This document shows positions 24,653 through 34,001 of a stretch of DNA of 64,000 bases, piece by piece. The notes beneath the pieces were generated by a model. That model did not search any database. It worked only from the letters and a program-made list of their open reading frames with translations, and was not told the DNA's origin. Positions within the stretch are counted from its first letter, which is position 1; each line of letters opens with the position of its first letter. Source of the DNA: RUG023 sp900315435 (GTDB lineage: Bacteria > Spirochaetota > Spirochaetia > Sphaerochaetales > Sphaerochaetaceae); the NCBI GenBank assembly GCA_902788205.1, contig CADAJJ010000011.1, positions 1-64,000 on the forward strand, written 5' to 3'. Made by a program: the position numbers and the translations under genes.

Positions 24653-25016
24653 CGATCGCCTCGATCTCCACCAAAGCGTCCTTGGGAAGCCTAGCGACCT
24701 GCACGGCGCTACGAGCGGGATAGACTCCCGAGAAGAAGGTGGCATAGACCCCGTTCATTGCGGCGAAGTCGTTCATGTCCTTCAGGAAGACGGTGGTCTT
24801 GACGACGGCGTCCATCGTCAGGCCTGCTGCCTCAAGCTGGAAGCGCAGGTTGGCAAGCGACTGCCGGGTCTGCTCCTCGATCGTCCCGGCCATGGCGCCA
24901 CTATTCGCGTCGATGGGAAGCTGTCCACTGACAAACAGGAGGCCGCCAGCCTTCACGGCCGGGCTGTAAGGGCCAATGGCGGCCGGTCCCTTTTCGGATA
25001 CAATGCGTTCTTTCAT
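24639..25016 (-). CDS. ridA: RidA-family enamine/imine deaminase
   Basis: 125 residues. The YjgF/RidA signature is complete: G-P-Y-S-P-A-V near the start, L-L-F-V-S-G-Q-L-P, and the C-terminal R-S-A-V-Q-V-A-R-L-P with the substrate-binding Arg, then V-E-I-E-A-I-A. It hydrolyses reactive 2-aminoacrylate and related imines made by PLP enzymes. AAGGAG lies 5 nt before the ATG and TATGAT further upstream is a good -10. It is divergent from the ABC exporter operon. Confidence 0.96.
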   Translation of the reverse strand: MKERIVSEKGPAAIGPYSPAVKAGGLLFVSGQLPIDANSGAMAGTIEEQTRQSLANLRFQLEAAGLTMDAVVKTTVFLKDMNDFAAMNGVYATFFSGVYPARSAVQVARLPKDALVEIEAIATLE

Positions 25017-25060
25017 GGAATCTCCTTCTTCCCCCATCATAGCATACCTGGCCGAGTCTG

Positions 25061-25089
25061 TTGACTCTCCCGTATCGGAAAGGAACAAT
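25061..25089 (+). promoter_or_regulatory. Promoter of the ABC exporter operon (leaderless type)
   Basis: TTGACT (25061-25066), 17 nt, AACAAT (25084-25089), then 7 nt to the ATG at 25097. A purine-rich AAGGAA just upstream would lie before the transcription start and could not act as a ribosome-binding site from this promoter. Confidence 0.5.
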
Positions 25090-25096
25090 AGCTCGT

Positions 25097-26848
25097 ATGG
25101 GGCACCAACCTGATTTGCGCCCAGTGCAGGAACCTGAGCGTGTTTTTTCCTATTTTCAGAAAGAATGGCCACTCGTGATTCTGTTCTCGATTGCCGGAAT
25201 CGTTTTCAACCTCGGGCAATCGGTCGTGCTGGTGATGCAGGGAAAACTGATTGACACGGTGGCGGACGGCTCTTCCCTTCCGGTCGTCCTTCGGACTACG
25301 GGAACCCTTATGCTGATGGTCCTTTTCTTCCAAGGATGCCGGTATACGAAACGCTTTGCCATCCGTCACTGGGCCAACCTCACCATCGCCCGGATGCGGC
25401 AGGAGGTCTACGACCATCTGGTCAGCCAGAGCCTGGGCGAACTGGAAAAAGAACAAATCGGAGATTTGATGACCAAGGCCGTCGGCGACGTCGACATTTC
25501 CGTAGAAGGCATCCGCAAGACCACCACCGAGATATTCGATACGGGAGTGCTGATGGCCGGCTATGCCGCCACCCTCTGCATCTCATCCTGGAGCATCACG
25601 GCGATGTGCATCTGGTGGATACCTCTTTCCATGTTCCTCGCCTCACGGCTGAAATCCCTGGTGGCCCTGTCGAGCAGGGCCAGCCGGGAGCAGCAGAGCC
25701 GGGTGACCGGCATGACCTTCGACATGGCCGGCAAGACCGTCCTGCTTCGGACCGCCAGCATGGAAGAACCGGTCCTGGACCACTACCGTCGGGAGTTGGA
25801 AGACTTGCAACGGAAAGCGACGCTCGCCTCCCTTCTGGAAAGCTCGCTCGGTCCGCTCTACCAAGGGGTGGCCAGCATCGGTTTCCTTTTCGTCCTCTTC
25901 TTCGGGGGCAGGATGGTGGTCGATGGAAAGTGGAGCATCGGCTCCTTCAGCAGCTACATCCTGCTCTATGCAGCCTTCACCGTAAAGGCCAGCAAGGCCT
26001 CCAAGCTCTTCAACGCCTGGCAGAAGGCGCAGGTCTCCTTCGGCCGGATCCGGCCCCTGCTCGCGGGACATCCCGAAGAGGACGCAACAATCCACCATCC
26101 GCTTGACCCGGAAAGGAACCTGGTGGTCAGCCACCTTTCCTTCCGTTATCCGCAGGAGGAGAAATGGGTGGTCAGGGATGTCAGCTTCACCGCAAGACCG
26201 GGTGAGGTCATCGGAATCACCGGCCCGGTGGCAAGCGGCAAGTCGACGCTGAACATCGCCCTGGAGGGACTCTACCCCTACGAAGGCTCGGTCAAGCTCG
26301 GGGGCTGGGAACTCAGGGACCTGAGCAATTTCGAACGAGGATCCTTCATCTCCTGGCAAGGACACCAAAGCGAGCTGCTCTCCGCCTCCATCCGCGAGAA
26401 CGTCACCCTTGGGAAGCAGGGAGACATCTCCCAGGTACTTCGTGATGTGGCCTTCGACAAAGACTTGGAAAGGATGCCGGATGGGGAAGCAACGATGGTC
26501 GGTTCCAGCGGGGTGCGGCTCTCCGGAGGACAGGGCCAACGAATCAGCCTGGCCCGGGCGCTGTGGCGTGGTAGCCCGCTGATCTTGCTTGACGACCCCT
26601 TCGGGAGCGTCGACCTGGCCACCGAGCGGCATATCATCCATTCCATCCGTACCCACTACACCCGCTCGATCATCATCCTCGCCAGCCACCGGCTGGCCAT
26701 GTTCCCCGAGACCGACCAGGTAGGATTCCTATCCAAGGACGGACGGCTTTCCATGGGAACCCATCAGAGCCAGATGGAAGACAACCCCCTGTATCGGGAA
26801 ATGTACGAGCTGCAGCAGAGGGAGGAGGAAAGCCATGCAAATCGATAA
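25097..26848 (+). CDS. ABC exporter half-transporter with degenerate catalytic site (subunit 1)
   Basis: 583 residues: a six-helix ABC transmembrane domain (about 1-320) and an ATPase domain with Walker A G-P-V-A-S-G-K-S-T, signature L-S-G-G-Q, Walker B L-I-L-L-D-D-P and H-loop A-S-H-R. The catalytic Glu after Walker B is replaced by Asp while the LSGGQ signature is canonical. Together with the next gene this gives the asymmetric pattern of TM287/288-type heterodimeric exporters. Substrate unknown (lipid, drug or peptide). It overlaps the next gene by 14 bp. Confidence 0.94.
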   Translation: MGHQPDLRPVQEPERVFSYFQKEWPLVILFSIAGIVFNLGQSVVLVMQGKLIDTVADGSSLPVVLRTTGTLMLMVLFFQGCRYTKRFAIRHWANLTIARMRQEVYDHLVSQSLGELEKEQIGDLMTKAVGDVDISVEGIRKTTTEIFDTGVLMAGYAATLCISSWSITAMCIWWIPLSMFLASRLKSLVALSSRASREQQSRVTGMTFDMAGKTVLLRTASMEEPVLDHYRRELEDLQRKATLASLLESSLGPLYQGVASIGFLFVLFFGGRMVVDGKWSIGSFSSYILLYAAFTVKASKASKLFNAWQKAQVSFGRIRPLLAGHPEEDATIHHPLDPERNLVVSHLSFRYPQEEKWVVRDVSFTARPGEVIGITGPVASGKSTLNIALEGLYPYEGSVKLGGWELRDLSNFERGSFISWQGHQSELLSASIRENVTLGKQGDISQVLRDVAFDKDLERMPDGEATMVGSSGVRLSGGQGQRISLARALWRGSPLILLDDPFGSVDLATERHIIHSIRTHYTRSIIILASHRLAMFPETDQVGFLSKDGRLSMGTHQSQMEDNPLYREMYELQQREEESHANR

Positions 26849-28556
26849 CCCGACCCTGCGCGTGGCATGGAACGTGACCAAGGAACACCCTTGGAGGATA
26901 GCCCTGCTTTTTCTTTTCATCATCCTGGTCATTGCAGGCGCCCTGCTCCCTCCCCAGGTGCTCCGCCTGATCATCGACACCAAACTGGTTCCAAAGACCA
27001 CCGAGGGACTGCTATCCCTCACCCTGCTCTATCTTGGCCTGCTCCTGGCCACCAACCTCTTTGACTTTCTCAAGTCGGCCCTGTTGACCGATTACGGGCA
27101 GCGGCTGGTCTCAGCCCTCCGGGAGGCGATGGCGGAGAAGATGCGCCGACTTCCCCTCGCCTACTACACCAGCCACACTCCGGGTTCGATCACCAGCCAT
27201 TACTCGAGCGACGCCGAACAGGTGAACAGCCTTTTCTCCAGCGGCCTGATCAACCTGCTGATCGACCTTTCGAAAATCATCGGCATCTTCCTCTCGATCG
27301 CCCTTTTCTCCCGGCTCATGGCGCTGGTGACCCTGTTGTTCATGGCGATCATGTTCCTTGTCACCATGCACTTCCGGGGAGCGCTTTTCCGCGTCCAGAA
27401 GGTAAACCTTGCCCAGCTGGGGAAAGTCAACAGCCATATTTCCGAAACATTGGCAAACATCCACACGGTCAAAGCCTTTGCCCGGGAATCCTACATGGAG
27501 GACCTGTACAGCAAGCGGCTACGAGACAACTACGAGACACTGGACCAGGTCAATTTCTACGACTCGCTCTTCCCTACCTTCGTGCAGGTGTTGAAGCACG
27601 GTCTGATTGCCGTCGTGATACTGCTCACCTGCAGTCGGTCCAGGTTGCTTGGCATCACCCTCGGCACCTTGGCTGCCTCGATCGACCTGGTCAGCCACCT
27701 CTTCCAACCCATCGACCTGCTGGGGCAGGAGCTGGAGAAGATCCAGGAAGGCAAGAGCGGACTAGCCAGGATCAACGAGTTTCTTTCCGAGCCGCAAGAG
27801 GCGCCGAAGGACGAGCATCTAGCCTTGCGGGACATCACCCCCGATGGTTCCGCCACCATCACCTTCGACCATCTTTCCTTCCACTACCCGGACTCCCAGG
27901 AACTGGTATTGAAAGATATCGACCTCGCCATCCCCGACAAGGGAAACCTGGCCTTCATCGGCCGTACCGGTGTAGGAAAGACCACGCTGTTCCGGCTGGT
28001 GCTGGGACTAATGCCGCCAAGCGCGGGAAAGGTGACCTACAATGGAGTGGACGTCTTTACCATCCCCAACCGGCTCAAGAGGCATCTGTTCGGCTATGTC
28101 GAGCAAGAGTTCGTCCCGGTGGAAGGCGACCTGTTCGAGCAGGTCAGGCTCTACGACCGGAGCATCAGCGACAGCGACGTGCTTGAAGCCTTGGATTTTG
28201 TCGGGCTTTCCTCCTTGGTAGGCAAGCCGTTTCATGTCTCCGGCCTTTCCCAAGGGCAGAAGCAACTCTTCTCGATCGCCCGCGCGATTGTAGCGAATCC
28301 CCCAGTACTGCTGTTTGACGAAATCACTGCCTCGCTGGACGCGCGCACCGAGGAACATTTGGTGCATGTGCTCTTCAAGGCGGCAAGCGGCCGCACGGTA
28401 CTGGCTATCAGTCACCGTGAAAGCACGATGCGCAGCGCCCGGAATCTCGTCCTGATCCAAGAAGGACGGATTGCCGGCCAAGGAACTCCAGAGAAATTGT
28501 TGGCACGTCTCAAAGGGCTGGAAGCAGAGGAAGGAGCTCCAGAGGATTGTCGATGA
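26835..28556 (+). CDS. ABC exporter half-transporter with intact catalytic site (subunit 2)
   Basis: 573 residues with the same domain order as subunit 1. Walker A is G-R-T-G-V-G-K-T-T and Walker B V-L-L-F-D-E-I carries the catalytic Glu, but the signature is the non-standard L-S-Q-G-Q. The complete ATP site is therefore built from this subunit's Walker motifs and the partner's LSGGQ. A heterodimer with subunit 1 is near certain from the overlap and complementarity. The 3' end overlaps the convergent HAD gene by 47 bp. Confidence 0.94.
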   Translation: MQIDNPTLRVAWNVTKEHPWRIALLFLFIILVIAGALLPPQVLRLIIDTKLVPKTTEGLLSLTLLYLGLLLATNLFDFLKSALLTDYGQRLVSALREAMAEKMRRLPLAYYTSHTPGSITSHYSSDAEQVNSLFSSGLINLLIDLSKIIGIFLSIALFSRLMALVTLLFMAIMFLVTMHFRGALFRVQKVNLAQLGKVNSHISETLANIHTVKAFARESYMEDLYSKRLRDNYETLDQVNFYDSLFPTFVQVLKHGLIAVVILLTCSRSRLLGITLGTLAASIDLVSHLFQPIDLLGQELEKIQEGKSGLARINEFLSEPQEAPKDEHLALRDITPDGSATITFDHLSFHYPDSQELVLKDIDLAIPDKGNLAFIGRTGVGKTTLFRLVLGLMPPSAGKVTYNGVDVFTIPNRLKRHLFGYVEQEFVPVEGDLFEQVRLYDRSISDSDVLEALDFVGLSSLVGKPFHVSGLSQGQKQLFSIARAIVANPPVLLFDEITASLDARTEEHLVHVLFKAASGRTVLAISHRESTMRSARNLVLIQEGRIAGQGTPEKLLARLKGLEAEEGAPEDCR

Positions 28557-29166
28557 CAGCCGATACCAAAGACCCGGTTGCCGGGCGTGTCGGGAAGCCG
28601 AAACCATAGGCGGCGGCAATAAAAGAGACGCCGACAGCAGCCGCACCGTTCTGGTCGTGCATCGAGTCCCCTACCAACAGGGCGTCGGAAGGGGGAAGAT
28701 GCAGATCCGAGAGAATCAGGGAGAGCACATCGCTCTTGGTACGGCCGCCCTGCTCCGCGTCACCATGCACCACGTCGAAATAGTCCAGCAGTCCGAAGTG
28801 GCCCAGCAGGCTCAGGGATACCGACTCGTTCTTCAACGTCCCTACCGCCAGAAGATAGCCACGGCCATGGAGCGCCGAAAGCACCTGGGGTATGCCGTCA
28901 TAGACCTTTCCCAGAAACTGCCCGCATGCACGATACCTGGCCTGGTAGACCGGATAGGCCTTCCTGATCTGCCCGTCGTTCAGATTGTAGACAATCCGGA
29001 AGCATTCATCCAACGGGGGACCGATAAAGCGGCGCATGCGCTCCATCGGCACATCCGCGTCGATGCCAAGCTGCATGGCGGTGAACCTAGCGGTATCGAA
29101 GATTCCTTCCGAGGTATCCACCAGTGTTCCATCCAGGTCAAAAATGACAAGCCGTTTGTCAGCCAT
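28510..29166 (-). CDS. HAD-superfamily phosphatase (phosphoglycolate phosphatase-like)
   Basis: 218 residues. Motif I is I-F-D-L-D-G-T-L-V-D, motif II is the Thr in A-V-G-T-L-K-N, and motif IV is L-V-G-D-S-M-H-D. The helical cap between motifs I and II (about 20-90) places it in subfamily I, near Gph/PpaX. It dephosphorylates small phosphoesters. The ATG at 29166 overlaps the end of the upstream inositol-monophosphatase-like gene by 8 bp, so the two are coupled. It is antisense to the last 47 bp of the ABC exporter gene. Confidence 0.92.
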   Translation of the reverse strand: MADKRLVIFDLDGTLVDTSEGIFDTARFTAMQLGIDADVPMERMRRFIGPPLDECFRIVYNLNDGQIRKAYPVYQARYRACGQFLGKVYDGIPQVLSALHGRGYLLAVGTLKNESVSLSLLGHFGLLDYFDVVHGDAEQGGRTKSDVLSLILSDLHLPPSDALLVGDSMHDQNGAAAVGVSFIAAAYGFGFPTRPATGSLVSAVIDNPLELLPLLPAL

Positions 29167-29944
29167 CGACCTGTCGGTGGATCCAGTCATGGATCAGTCC
29201 GTTGCTGGCGACGACGTCGCAACGAGTATCGGAGAAGCCGCCGGCACAGTCCACCTTGCCACCCGCTTCGCGGAGGATGGCGCAACCGGCTGCGATATCG
29301 TACCAGCCGAGCAACAGCTCGTAGTAGCCGTCCAGGCGTCCTGCGGCGATATAGGCGCACTCCAAAGCTGCGGAACCGAAGGAACGGATATCGGAACAAC
29401 CGTTGAACAGGCGCCGCTCCGCGGCGAAATAGGCGTCGGCGCATTCGTGGTGGCGGTGAGGCGGGACGCATACCATCAAGGCGAATTTCGGGTCGGAAAT
29501 CGTGGAGACATGGATGGGCACCCCGTTGCAGAAGGCTCCCATACCCTCGGCGGCGTAGAAAAGCTCATTTTGGCTCGGGACGTAGACGACACCGACGAGC
29601 GGATGGTACTTCTCGATTTCCCAAGCGATGCTGATGACGAAATCAGGGACACCGCGGAAGAAATTGGTCGTGCCGTCAATCGGGTCAATGACCCAACGTC
29701 CCCTCCCCGGAGCATCAGACTCGCCGCTTTCCTCCCCAAAGAAACTCTCGTCGGGAAATGCCTTGCGGATCATGCCGATGATCAGCTTCTCGTTTTCCTT
29801 GTCGGCGTCCGTGACGAAGTCGTTGGTGTGCTTGGTCGTCACATGAAAGTGCTTGCTCATTTCAGCGGCGATCGCCTGGGAACCTGCCGCGCGGGCAGCG
29901 GCAATCGCCACGTCAAGATGTTGTCTCAGGATTGCTTTGTCCAT
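29159..29944 (-). CDS. Inositol-monophosphatase-family phosphatase
   Basis: 261 residues. The Li-sensitive phosphatase metal motifs are intact: G-E-E-S-G near residue 70, the W-V-I-D-P-I-D-G-T-T-N-F box near 85, and W-Y-D-I-A-A-G near 215. Family members act on inositol phosphates, fructose-1,6-bisphosphate or PAP; the exact substrate is not determined. The start at 29944 lies 4 nt after the stop of the 942-residue gene with AGGAATAAGG as ribosome-binding site. It is operon-internal: acidic repeat protein, IMPase, HAD. Confidence 0.94.
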   Translation of the reverse strand: MDKAILRQHLDVAIAAARAAGSQAIAAEMSKHFHVTTKHTNDFVTDADKENEKLIIGMIRKAFPDESFFGEESGESDAPGRGRWVIDPIDGTTNFFRGVPDFVISIAWEIEKYHPLVGVVYVPSQNELFYAAEGMGAFCNGVPIHVSTISDPKFALMVCVPPHRHHECADAYFAAERRLFNGCSDIRSFGSAALECAYIAAGRLDGYYELLLGWYDIAAGCAILREAGGKVDCAGGFSDTRCDVVASNGLIHDWIHRQVDG

Positions 29945-29948
29945 ATCC

Positions 29949-32777
29949 TTATTCCTTTTGCTGTTTTCTTCGGGCAATGATGCGCTCACCGATATTGGTG
30001 GCGTATTTCCACTCAAGCTGGGAGTAGTCCGACTGCTTGATTGTCTGGGTGTCCACACCACGGAGTTCCCCTTCCTTGTCGTAGAAGAGGGTGATGCTGT
30101 TCCAGGCATCCTTGCCGTCGACATACATCATCGCTCCAATGTTTTCCTTGCGGTCATATCTGCTCAGTTCATCGTCGCTCCTACTGGCAATCACGAAAGT
30201 CAGCGCATACTTGCTGATGGTGAACATCTTGTCTTTTCCATCCTGGGACTGGGCCATCAGGGCCTTGTCGATCAGGGCACAGGAAGCGTCCAGAAGCTTG
30301 TCGCTTCCCTCTTTGCACATGGTAAAGAACGCACCATCGGTCAATCCTTGCTTCTCAAGGATTTCCCTCAGTCGGGCAGGAATCTGCTTCCCACCCAAAG
30401 CGACATCAATTGGCGATGCACTCACAAGATCCTCCAACAACGGCGCGTCAAGGTTCGAATCCTCATCGTCTGTCTCGGTGGCAACAGGAGTTGTCTCCGG
30501 TTCCGGTTTCTCGACAGGAGCTGGTCCGGACTGCTCCGGCTGAAGCTCCTCCGTCTTCTCGCAGGAAGAAGCAGAAGCTTCGTCGGCAACCTGTGGCTCG
30601 GAAACCGGTTCCGGCGCGGGCTGCGCTTCCTCTTCAGCTTTTTCCTCAGGAACTGGTCCTGACTGGGGCTCCTGTTCTTCCTCGCCGGAAGAAACCGAAG
30701 CATCATCGGCAACCTGTGGCTCGGAAACCGGTTCCGGCGCGGGCTGCGCTTCGGCCGGCGCGGATGCTTGTATCGGTTCTGGATCAGAAACCAGCTTGGA
30801 AGCTTCAGGTGTGGAAACTTCCTGCTGTACAGGAGCATACGAGGGATGGTCATTTCCCTTGGAGATGTCGTTCAGGAGCGAGAACAGCGAGAACTGTGGC
30901 TTGGCTGGTGCGGAAAGCGTCTCCGATTGCACCTCGTTTGCCATTGCATGGGCGACATGCTCCTCGTCTTCCTCTTCGGAAGAGGTTTCTTCCATCGGCA
31001 CGTCAGCCAGGTCGTCATCACTCGTTTCCGAGTCATGGATCATCGACTCAGCCACATCCTCCTCAGCCTCCTCGCTCAAATCCTCGTCCTCTTCCTCGCC
31101 ACCATGGTCCTCGTCCTCAGAGTCAGGTTCTTCGTCGTCCTCTTCGGCCAACGATCGGGCCAACTCGTCCTCTTCCGTCTCCGACTCGTCAGTCTTGACT
31201 TCTTGGACGGCCGACTCATCACCTGCAGGCTCACGGTCCGGCCCATCATTCACAGGCGCTTCGTTTTCGATTGCGCCACTCCTGCCATCACAGGACTCCT
31301 CCTGCTTCTCAGGAAGTTTCTCGCAAGGTTCCGCACTCTGAACCAAGCCAAGCAATGCCTTGCACTGCTTGACGGTCTCGGGTTCCTGGGTGATGCGAAG
31401 GAACTGGCTGGCGGTCATGTAGAGCACCTCGTCCTGCAACTGCAGAGGGTAGTTGCCTACCAGAGTGCCGTCTACGACGATAGCGCGGAGCTTCTGGTTG
31501 CGGACCCAACCCATCCGGGTCAGGCCGTTGGCAATCTCCAGCATGCAACCCCTGCCATCCTCGAACGGGTCGCTTTCGACCGGATTGACCACCACAAGGC
31601 CGATTTGCCTCTCAGGAAAATCAAAGACCGCGTCATAGCCATCCTTGTGCAACTCGAAGCTCATGGAGCCGAAAAGCGAGTGGACGATGGTGACTGGCTG
31701 CAAGAGCCTGTTTTCCTTTTCTGTCGCTTCCCATTCCTCGCTGGAGAGCAATCCCTCGTTGAGGACATGGTCCTTGATGATCTGGTAGCCGTCGTCCAGC
31801 AAGTGGTCGGCGTCAAAACAGAAATACTTGGTCACCCCGCGGACGAAGGGATAATCGGCGGTAGCGCGGGTCTCGAAGGGATACTGGCTGAAATTTCCTT
31901 CCACCGAGGCAAGCGCAAGGGAAAGCGTCTCACAGTCGTGGTTGTCCAGGTTGGTCAGCTTCTGCACATCGTACAGTCCGTATCCGTCACGGCGGGCGAG
32001 CATCGAGTCGATCCTCGCATGCCAGTGCTCGCGGTTGACGATGGCGTCGACACGCTCCTGGTCGTCGGAGAACACCTGGCCAAGCTCCTTCGACTCCTTG
32101 ACTTTGGCAGCCATGTCGCGCTGGTAGTCGTCGGTATCCTTGCGCAAGTCACGAAGTGACTGCATGCAACCAGCTTCCAGCGTGGCGAAGGCCTCGACGA
32201 TGCCATCAAGACCGGCATGGAAGACCTGGTCGACCGCGCTTTGGAACGGGAGCAAGGACATGCGCAGCAGGCGGGCACGGTCGGGAATGGACCGTTCATT
32301 CTGCGGAGGCGGGAAGCAACGGTCGCTGGCAAACATCTGCATCTGCTCGACAATACCGTTTTCCTTGACGCCGCTCTGGACCTTGGCGACCAATACCGCG
32401 TTGTCAACATAACGCTGGGTGCGCTTGACAAGGTCGTCGAAAAGCTGGGCAAGGCGCTTGTAATCCTTGGTATGGATGTCACGTTCGGAGTGGATCGCCT
32501 CGGCGTCGTAGGTCTGCTGGAGCACATAGGCGTTCTGCAGGAAGCGGACGAAGGCGCTTGCCGTGCAGGCCGCCTGCGCATCACCCTCGTTGGTCACGCG
32601 CCAACGATCCCAGCAAGCCAGTTTCATCATCTCCAGCGGAGCATACTGCATAAGAATCGCCCGCATCTGACGGACATCGCTGTCCATGAAGACCATCTGC
32701 TCGCGCATATTGCGCTCAAGCTTGTCGCTGGATATATCACCAACCCGACTCAAATCCCAATTCTGCGTGCTTCTCAC
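29949..32777 (-). CDS. Large acidic repeat-linker protein of unknown function
   Basis: 942 residues from a GTG at 32777, chosen because AGAGGG lies about 8 nt upstream. No signal peptide or membrane helix is visible. Residues about 1-480 are a mostly helical domain I cannot assign. Residues about 480-770 are an extremely Asp/Glu- and Pro-rich linker containing two near-identical P-A-P-E-P-V-S-E-P-Q-V-A-D units, encoded by a perfect 47-bp DNA repeat. Residues about 775-942 form a compact C-terminal domain. It could be a scaffold or a cell-architecture protein; no function is claimed. It is the first gene of an operon with IMPase and HAD genes, and TACGAT upstream is a candidate -10. Confidence 0.82.
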   Translation of the reverse strand: MRSTQNWDLSRVGDISSDKLERNMREQMVFMDSDVRQMRAILMQYAPLEMMKLACWDRWRVTNEGDAQAACTASAFVRFLQNAYVLQQTYDAEAIHSERDIHTKDYKRLAQLFDDLVKRTQRYVDNAVLVAKVQSGVKENGIVEQMQMFASDRCFPPPQNERSIPDRARLLRMSLLPFQSAVDQVFHAGLDGIVEAFATLEAGCMQSLRDLRKDTDDYQRDMAAKVKESKELGQVFSDDQERVDAIVNREHWHARIDSMLARRDGYGLYDVQKLTNLDNHDCETLSLALASVEGNFSQYPFETRATADYPFVRGVTKYFCFDADHLLDDGYQIIKDHVLNEGLLSSEEWEATEKENRLLQPVTIVHSLFGSMSFELHKDGYDAVFDFPERQIGLVVVNPVESDPFEDGRGCMLEIANGLTRMGWVRNQKLRAIVVDGTLVGNYPLQLQDEVLYMTASQFLRITQEPETVKQCKALLGLVQSAEPCEKLPEKQEESCDGRSGAIENEAPVNDGPDREPAGDESAVQEVKTDESETEEDELARSLAEEDDEEPDSEDEDHGGEEEDEDLSEEAEEDVAESMIHDSETSDDDLADVPMEETSSEEEDEEHVAHAMANEVQSETLSAPAKPQFSLFSLLNDISKGNDHPSYAPVQQEVSTPEASKLVSDPEPIQASAPAEAQPAPEPVSEPQVADDASVSSGEEEQEPQSGPVPEEKAEEEAQPAPEPVSEPQVADEASASSCEKTEELQPEQSGPAPVEKPEPETTPVATETDDEDSNLDAPLLEDLVSASPIDVALGGKQIPARLREILEKQGLTDGAFFTMCKEGSDKLLDASCALIDKALMAQSQDGKDKMFTISKYALTFVIASRSDDELSRYDRKENIGAMMYVDGKDAWNSITLFYDKEGELRGVDTQTIKQSDYSQLEWKYATNIGERIIARRKQQKE
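30583..30629. repeat. Perfect 47-bp direct repeat, copy A
   Basis: Identical to 30706-30752, with copies offset by 123 bp (41 codons), so the repeat is in frame inside the acidic linker. It begins TCGGCAACCTG and ends GGGCTGCGCTTC on the plus strand. Confidence 0.95.
30706..30752. repeat. Perfect 47-bp direct repeat, copy B
   Basis: Second copy of the 30583-30629 sequence. Flanking bases diverge immediately on both sides, which suggests recent duplication or gene conversion within the linker. Confidence 0.95.
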
Positions 32778-32816
32778 CGTATTCCCTCTGTCTGGTATCG
32801 TAGCAGAAATGCCAAG

Positions 32817-33959
32817 TCATGTGGTAGAGAAACGCCGTCGAAAAACGCAGAAGAGCACGGCGCTGGCCAAGGCAACCGCACCACAGGAAAGGAACATCGC
32901 CCGATATCCATAGAAATCAACCAAAAAGCCGCAAAAAAGGTTACCCACCATAGTCATCAATCCGGTACCTATCGACTGCATGAAGCCCATTCCCTTGGCC
33001 TGGTCGTTCGGACTGACCAGCTGGCGTACAAACAGGACGATTGCCGGTTGGAAGAAGCCGAAGCAGAAAGAATGGGTGCACTGGGCGAGCGCCACCCCGA
33101 GCACCGAGGGAACCATGGCATACAGCAGCATGCGCAAGACCACGGCAAGCGAGGAGATGACCATGCAGGCAAGCGGGGAAAGGATGTGCTGGTTGATCAG
33201 TCTTCCGGCAAGCAGCATGGCGGCAAACTCGCTCATCGTCGCACACGCGTACATCAGCATGATCCGGTCGTCACCGAGCACGTCGACCATGTACAGGGGC
33301 ATGTACTGCACTCCCGCCATGGCGAGCCTGCCCATGGCAACCAGTACCAGGCAAAGGACGAAGGACCGGTCGCACCACCTGCTTTCCTTCCCCTGCGCTG
33401 CCGGCCGCACAGCTGGCACCATAGCCTGACCGTGATGGGGGAAAAAGCAAAGCACGAGATAGGGAGTCGAGGAAACCAGGATCAGGCGAAGAATCGAATG
33501 GTTGTCCGAAACATCAGGCAGATGGACCAATTCGTAGAGGAGGCTGAAAAAGGTCGCGCCCAGCGTGCCCATGGCCCGCATGCGCGAATACCGGTCGACG
33601 TCACCTTGGGCGACATCCATGCCAAGCGCGTCCTGGAGCGACACCTGGCTCTTGTTGCAGAAACCCACCACGCCACAGGCGGCCAAAGGAACGGCATACA
33701 GCGGCAAATGGACAATCAGCAAGACGGAAACACCAAGGGCCACCATCAAGCCGCCCAGCACCTGGCGCATATGCCCATGCCGGTCGACAAAGGCGCCGGT
33801 GAGCACCGGACCGACCATGCCGAGCAATTCCATCAACGCCATGCCGAGTCCGATCATGGCATAGGAATAGTGCAGATTCTTCAACAACACCTGCATGTAG
33901 AGGCTGACCACCACGAAACATGCCTGGGAGAAGAAAAAAAGAGCCGACACTGTCATCAT
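32817..33959 (-). CDS. MFS transporter (LacY/nucleoside-symporter-like)
   Basis: 380 residues with about twelve membrane helices. The G-A-F-V-D-R-H-G-H loop after helix two and the R-M-R-A-M-G-T-L-G segment resemble the MFS_1-like (PF12832) group. It lacks the long central loop of drug exporters. Sugar or nucleoside uptake is plausible but unproven. The start is placed at the ATG 33959 because a TATACT ends 7 nt upstream; the alternative TTG at 33980 overlaps the -10 region. It is the next gene downstream of DUF763 on the same strand. Confidence 0.88.
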   Translation of the reverse strand: MMTVSALFFFSQACFVVVSLYMQVLLKNLHYSYAMIGLGMALMELLGMVGPVLTGAFVDRHGHMRQVLGGLMVALGVSVLLIVHLPLYAVPLAACGVVGFCNKSQVSLQDALGMDVAQGDVDRYSRMRAMGTLGATFFSLLYELVHLPDVSDNHSILRLILVSSTPYLVLCFFPHHGQAMVPAVRPAAQGKESRWCDRSFVLCLVLVAMGRLAMAGVQYMPLYMVDVLGDDRIMLMYACATMSEFAAMLLAGRLINQHILSPLACMVISSLAVVLRMLLYAMVPSVLGVALAQCTHSFCFGFFQPAIVLFVRQLVSPNDQAKGMGFMQSIGTGLMTMVGNLFCGFLVDFYGYRAMFLSCGAVALASAVLFCVFRRRFSTT

Positions 33960-33966
33960 GACGGCC

Positions 33967-33972
33967 AGTATA
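33967..33972 (-). promoter_or_regulatory. -10 element of the MFS gene (leaderless type)
   Basis: Minus strand TATACT, 7 nt before the ATG at 33959. No convincing -35 at 17 nt, so this is weaker than the other cases. Confidence 0.4.
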
Positions 33973-34001
33973 CGCTTCAACCCGGGAAATAGCCACTCTC
34001 C

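Noticed and set aside
30583..30752. CRISPR-like direct repeat
   Set aside because: Only two 47-bp copies, 123 bp apart and in frame inside a coding region; protein-level repeat, not an array.
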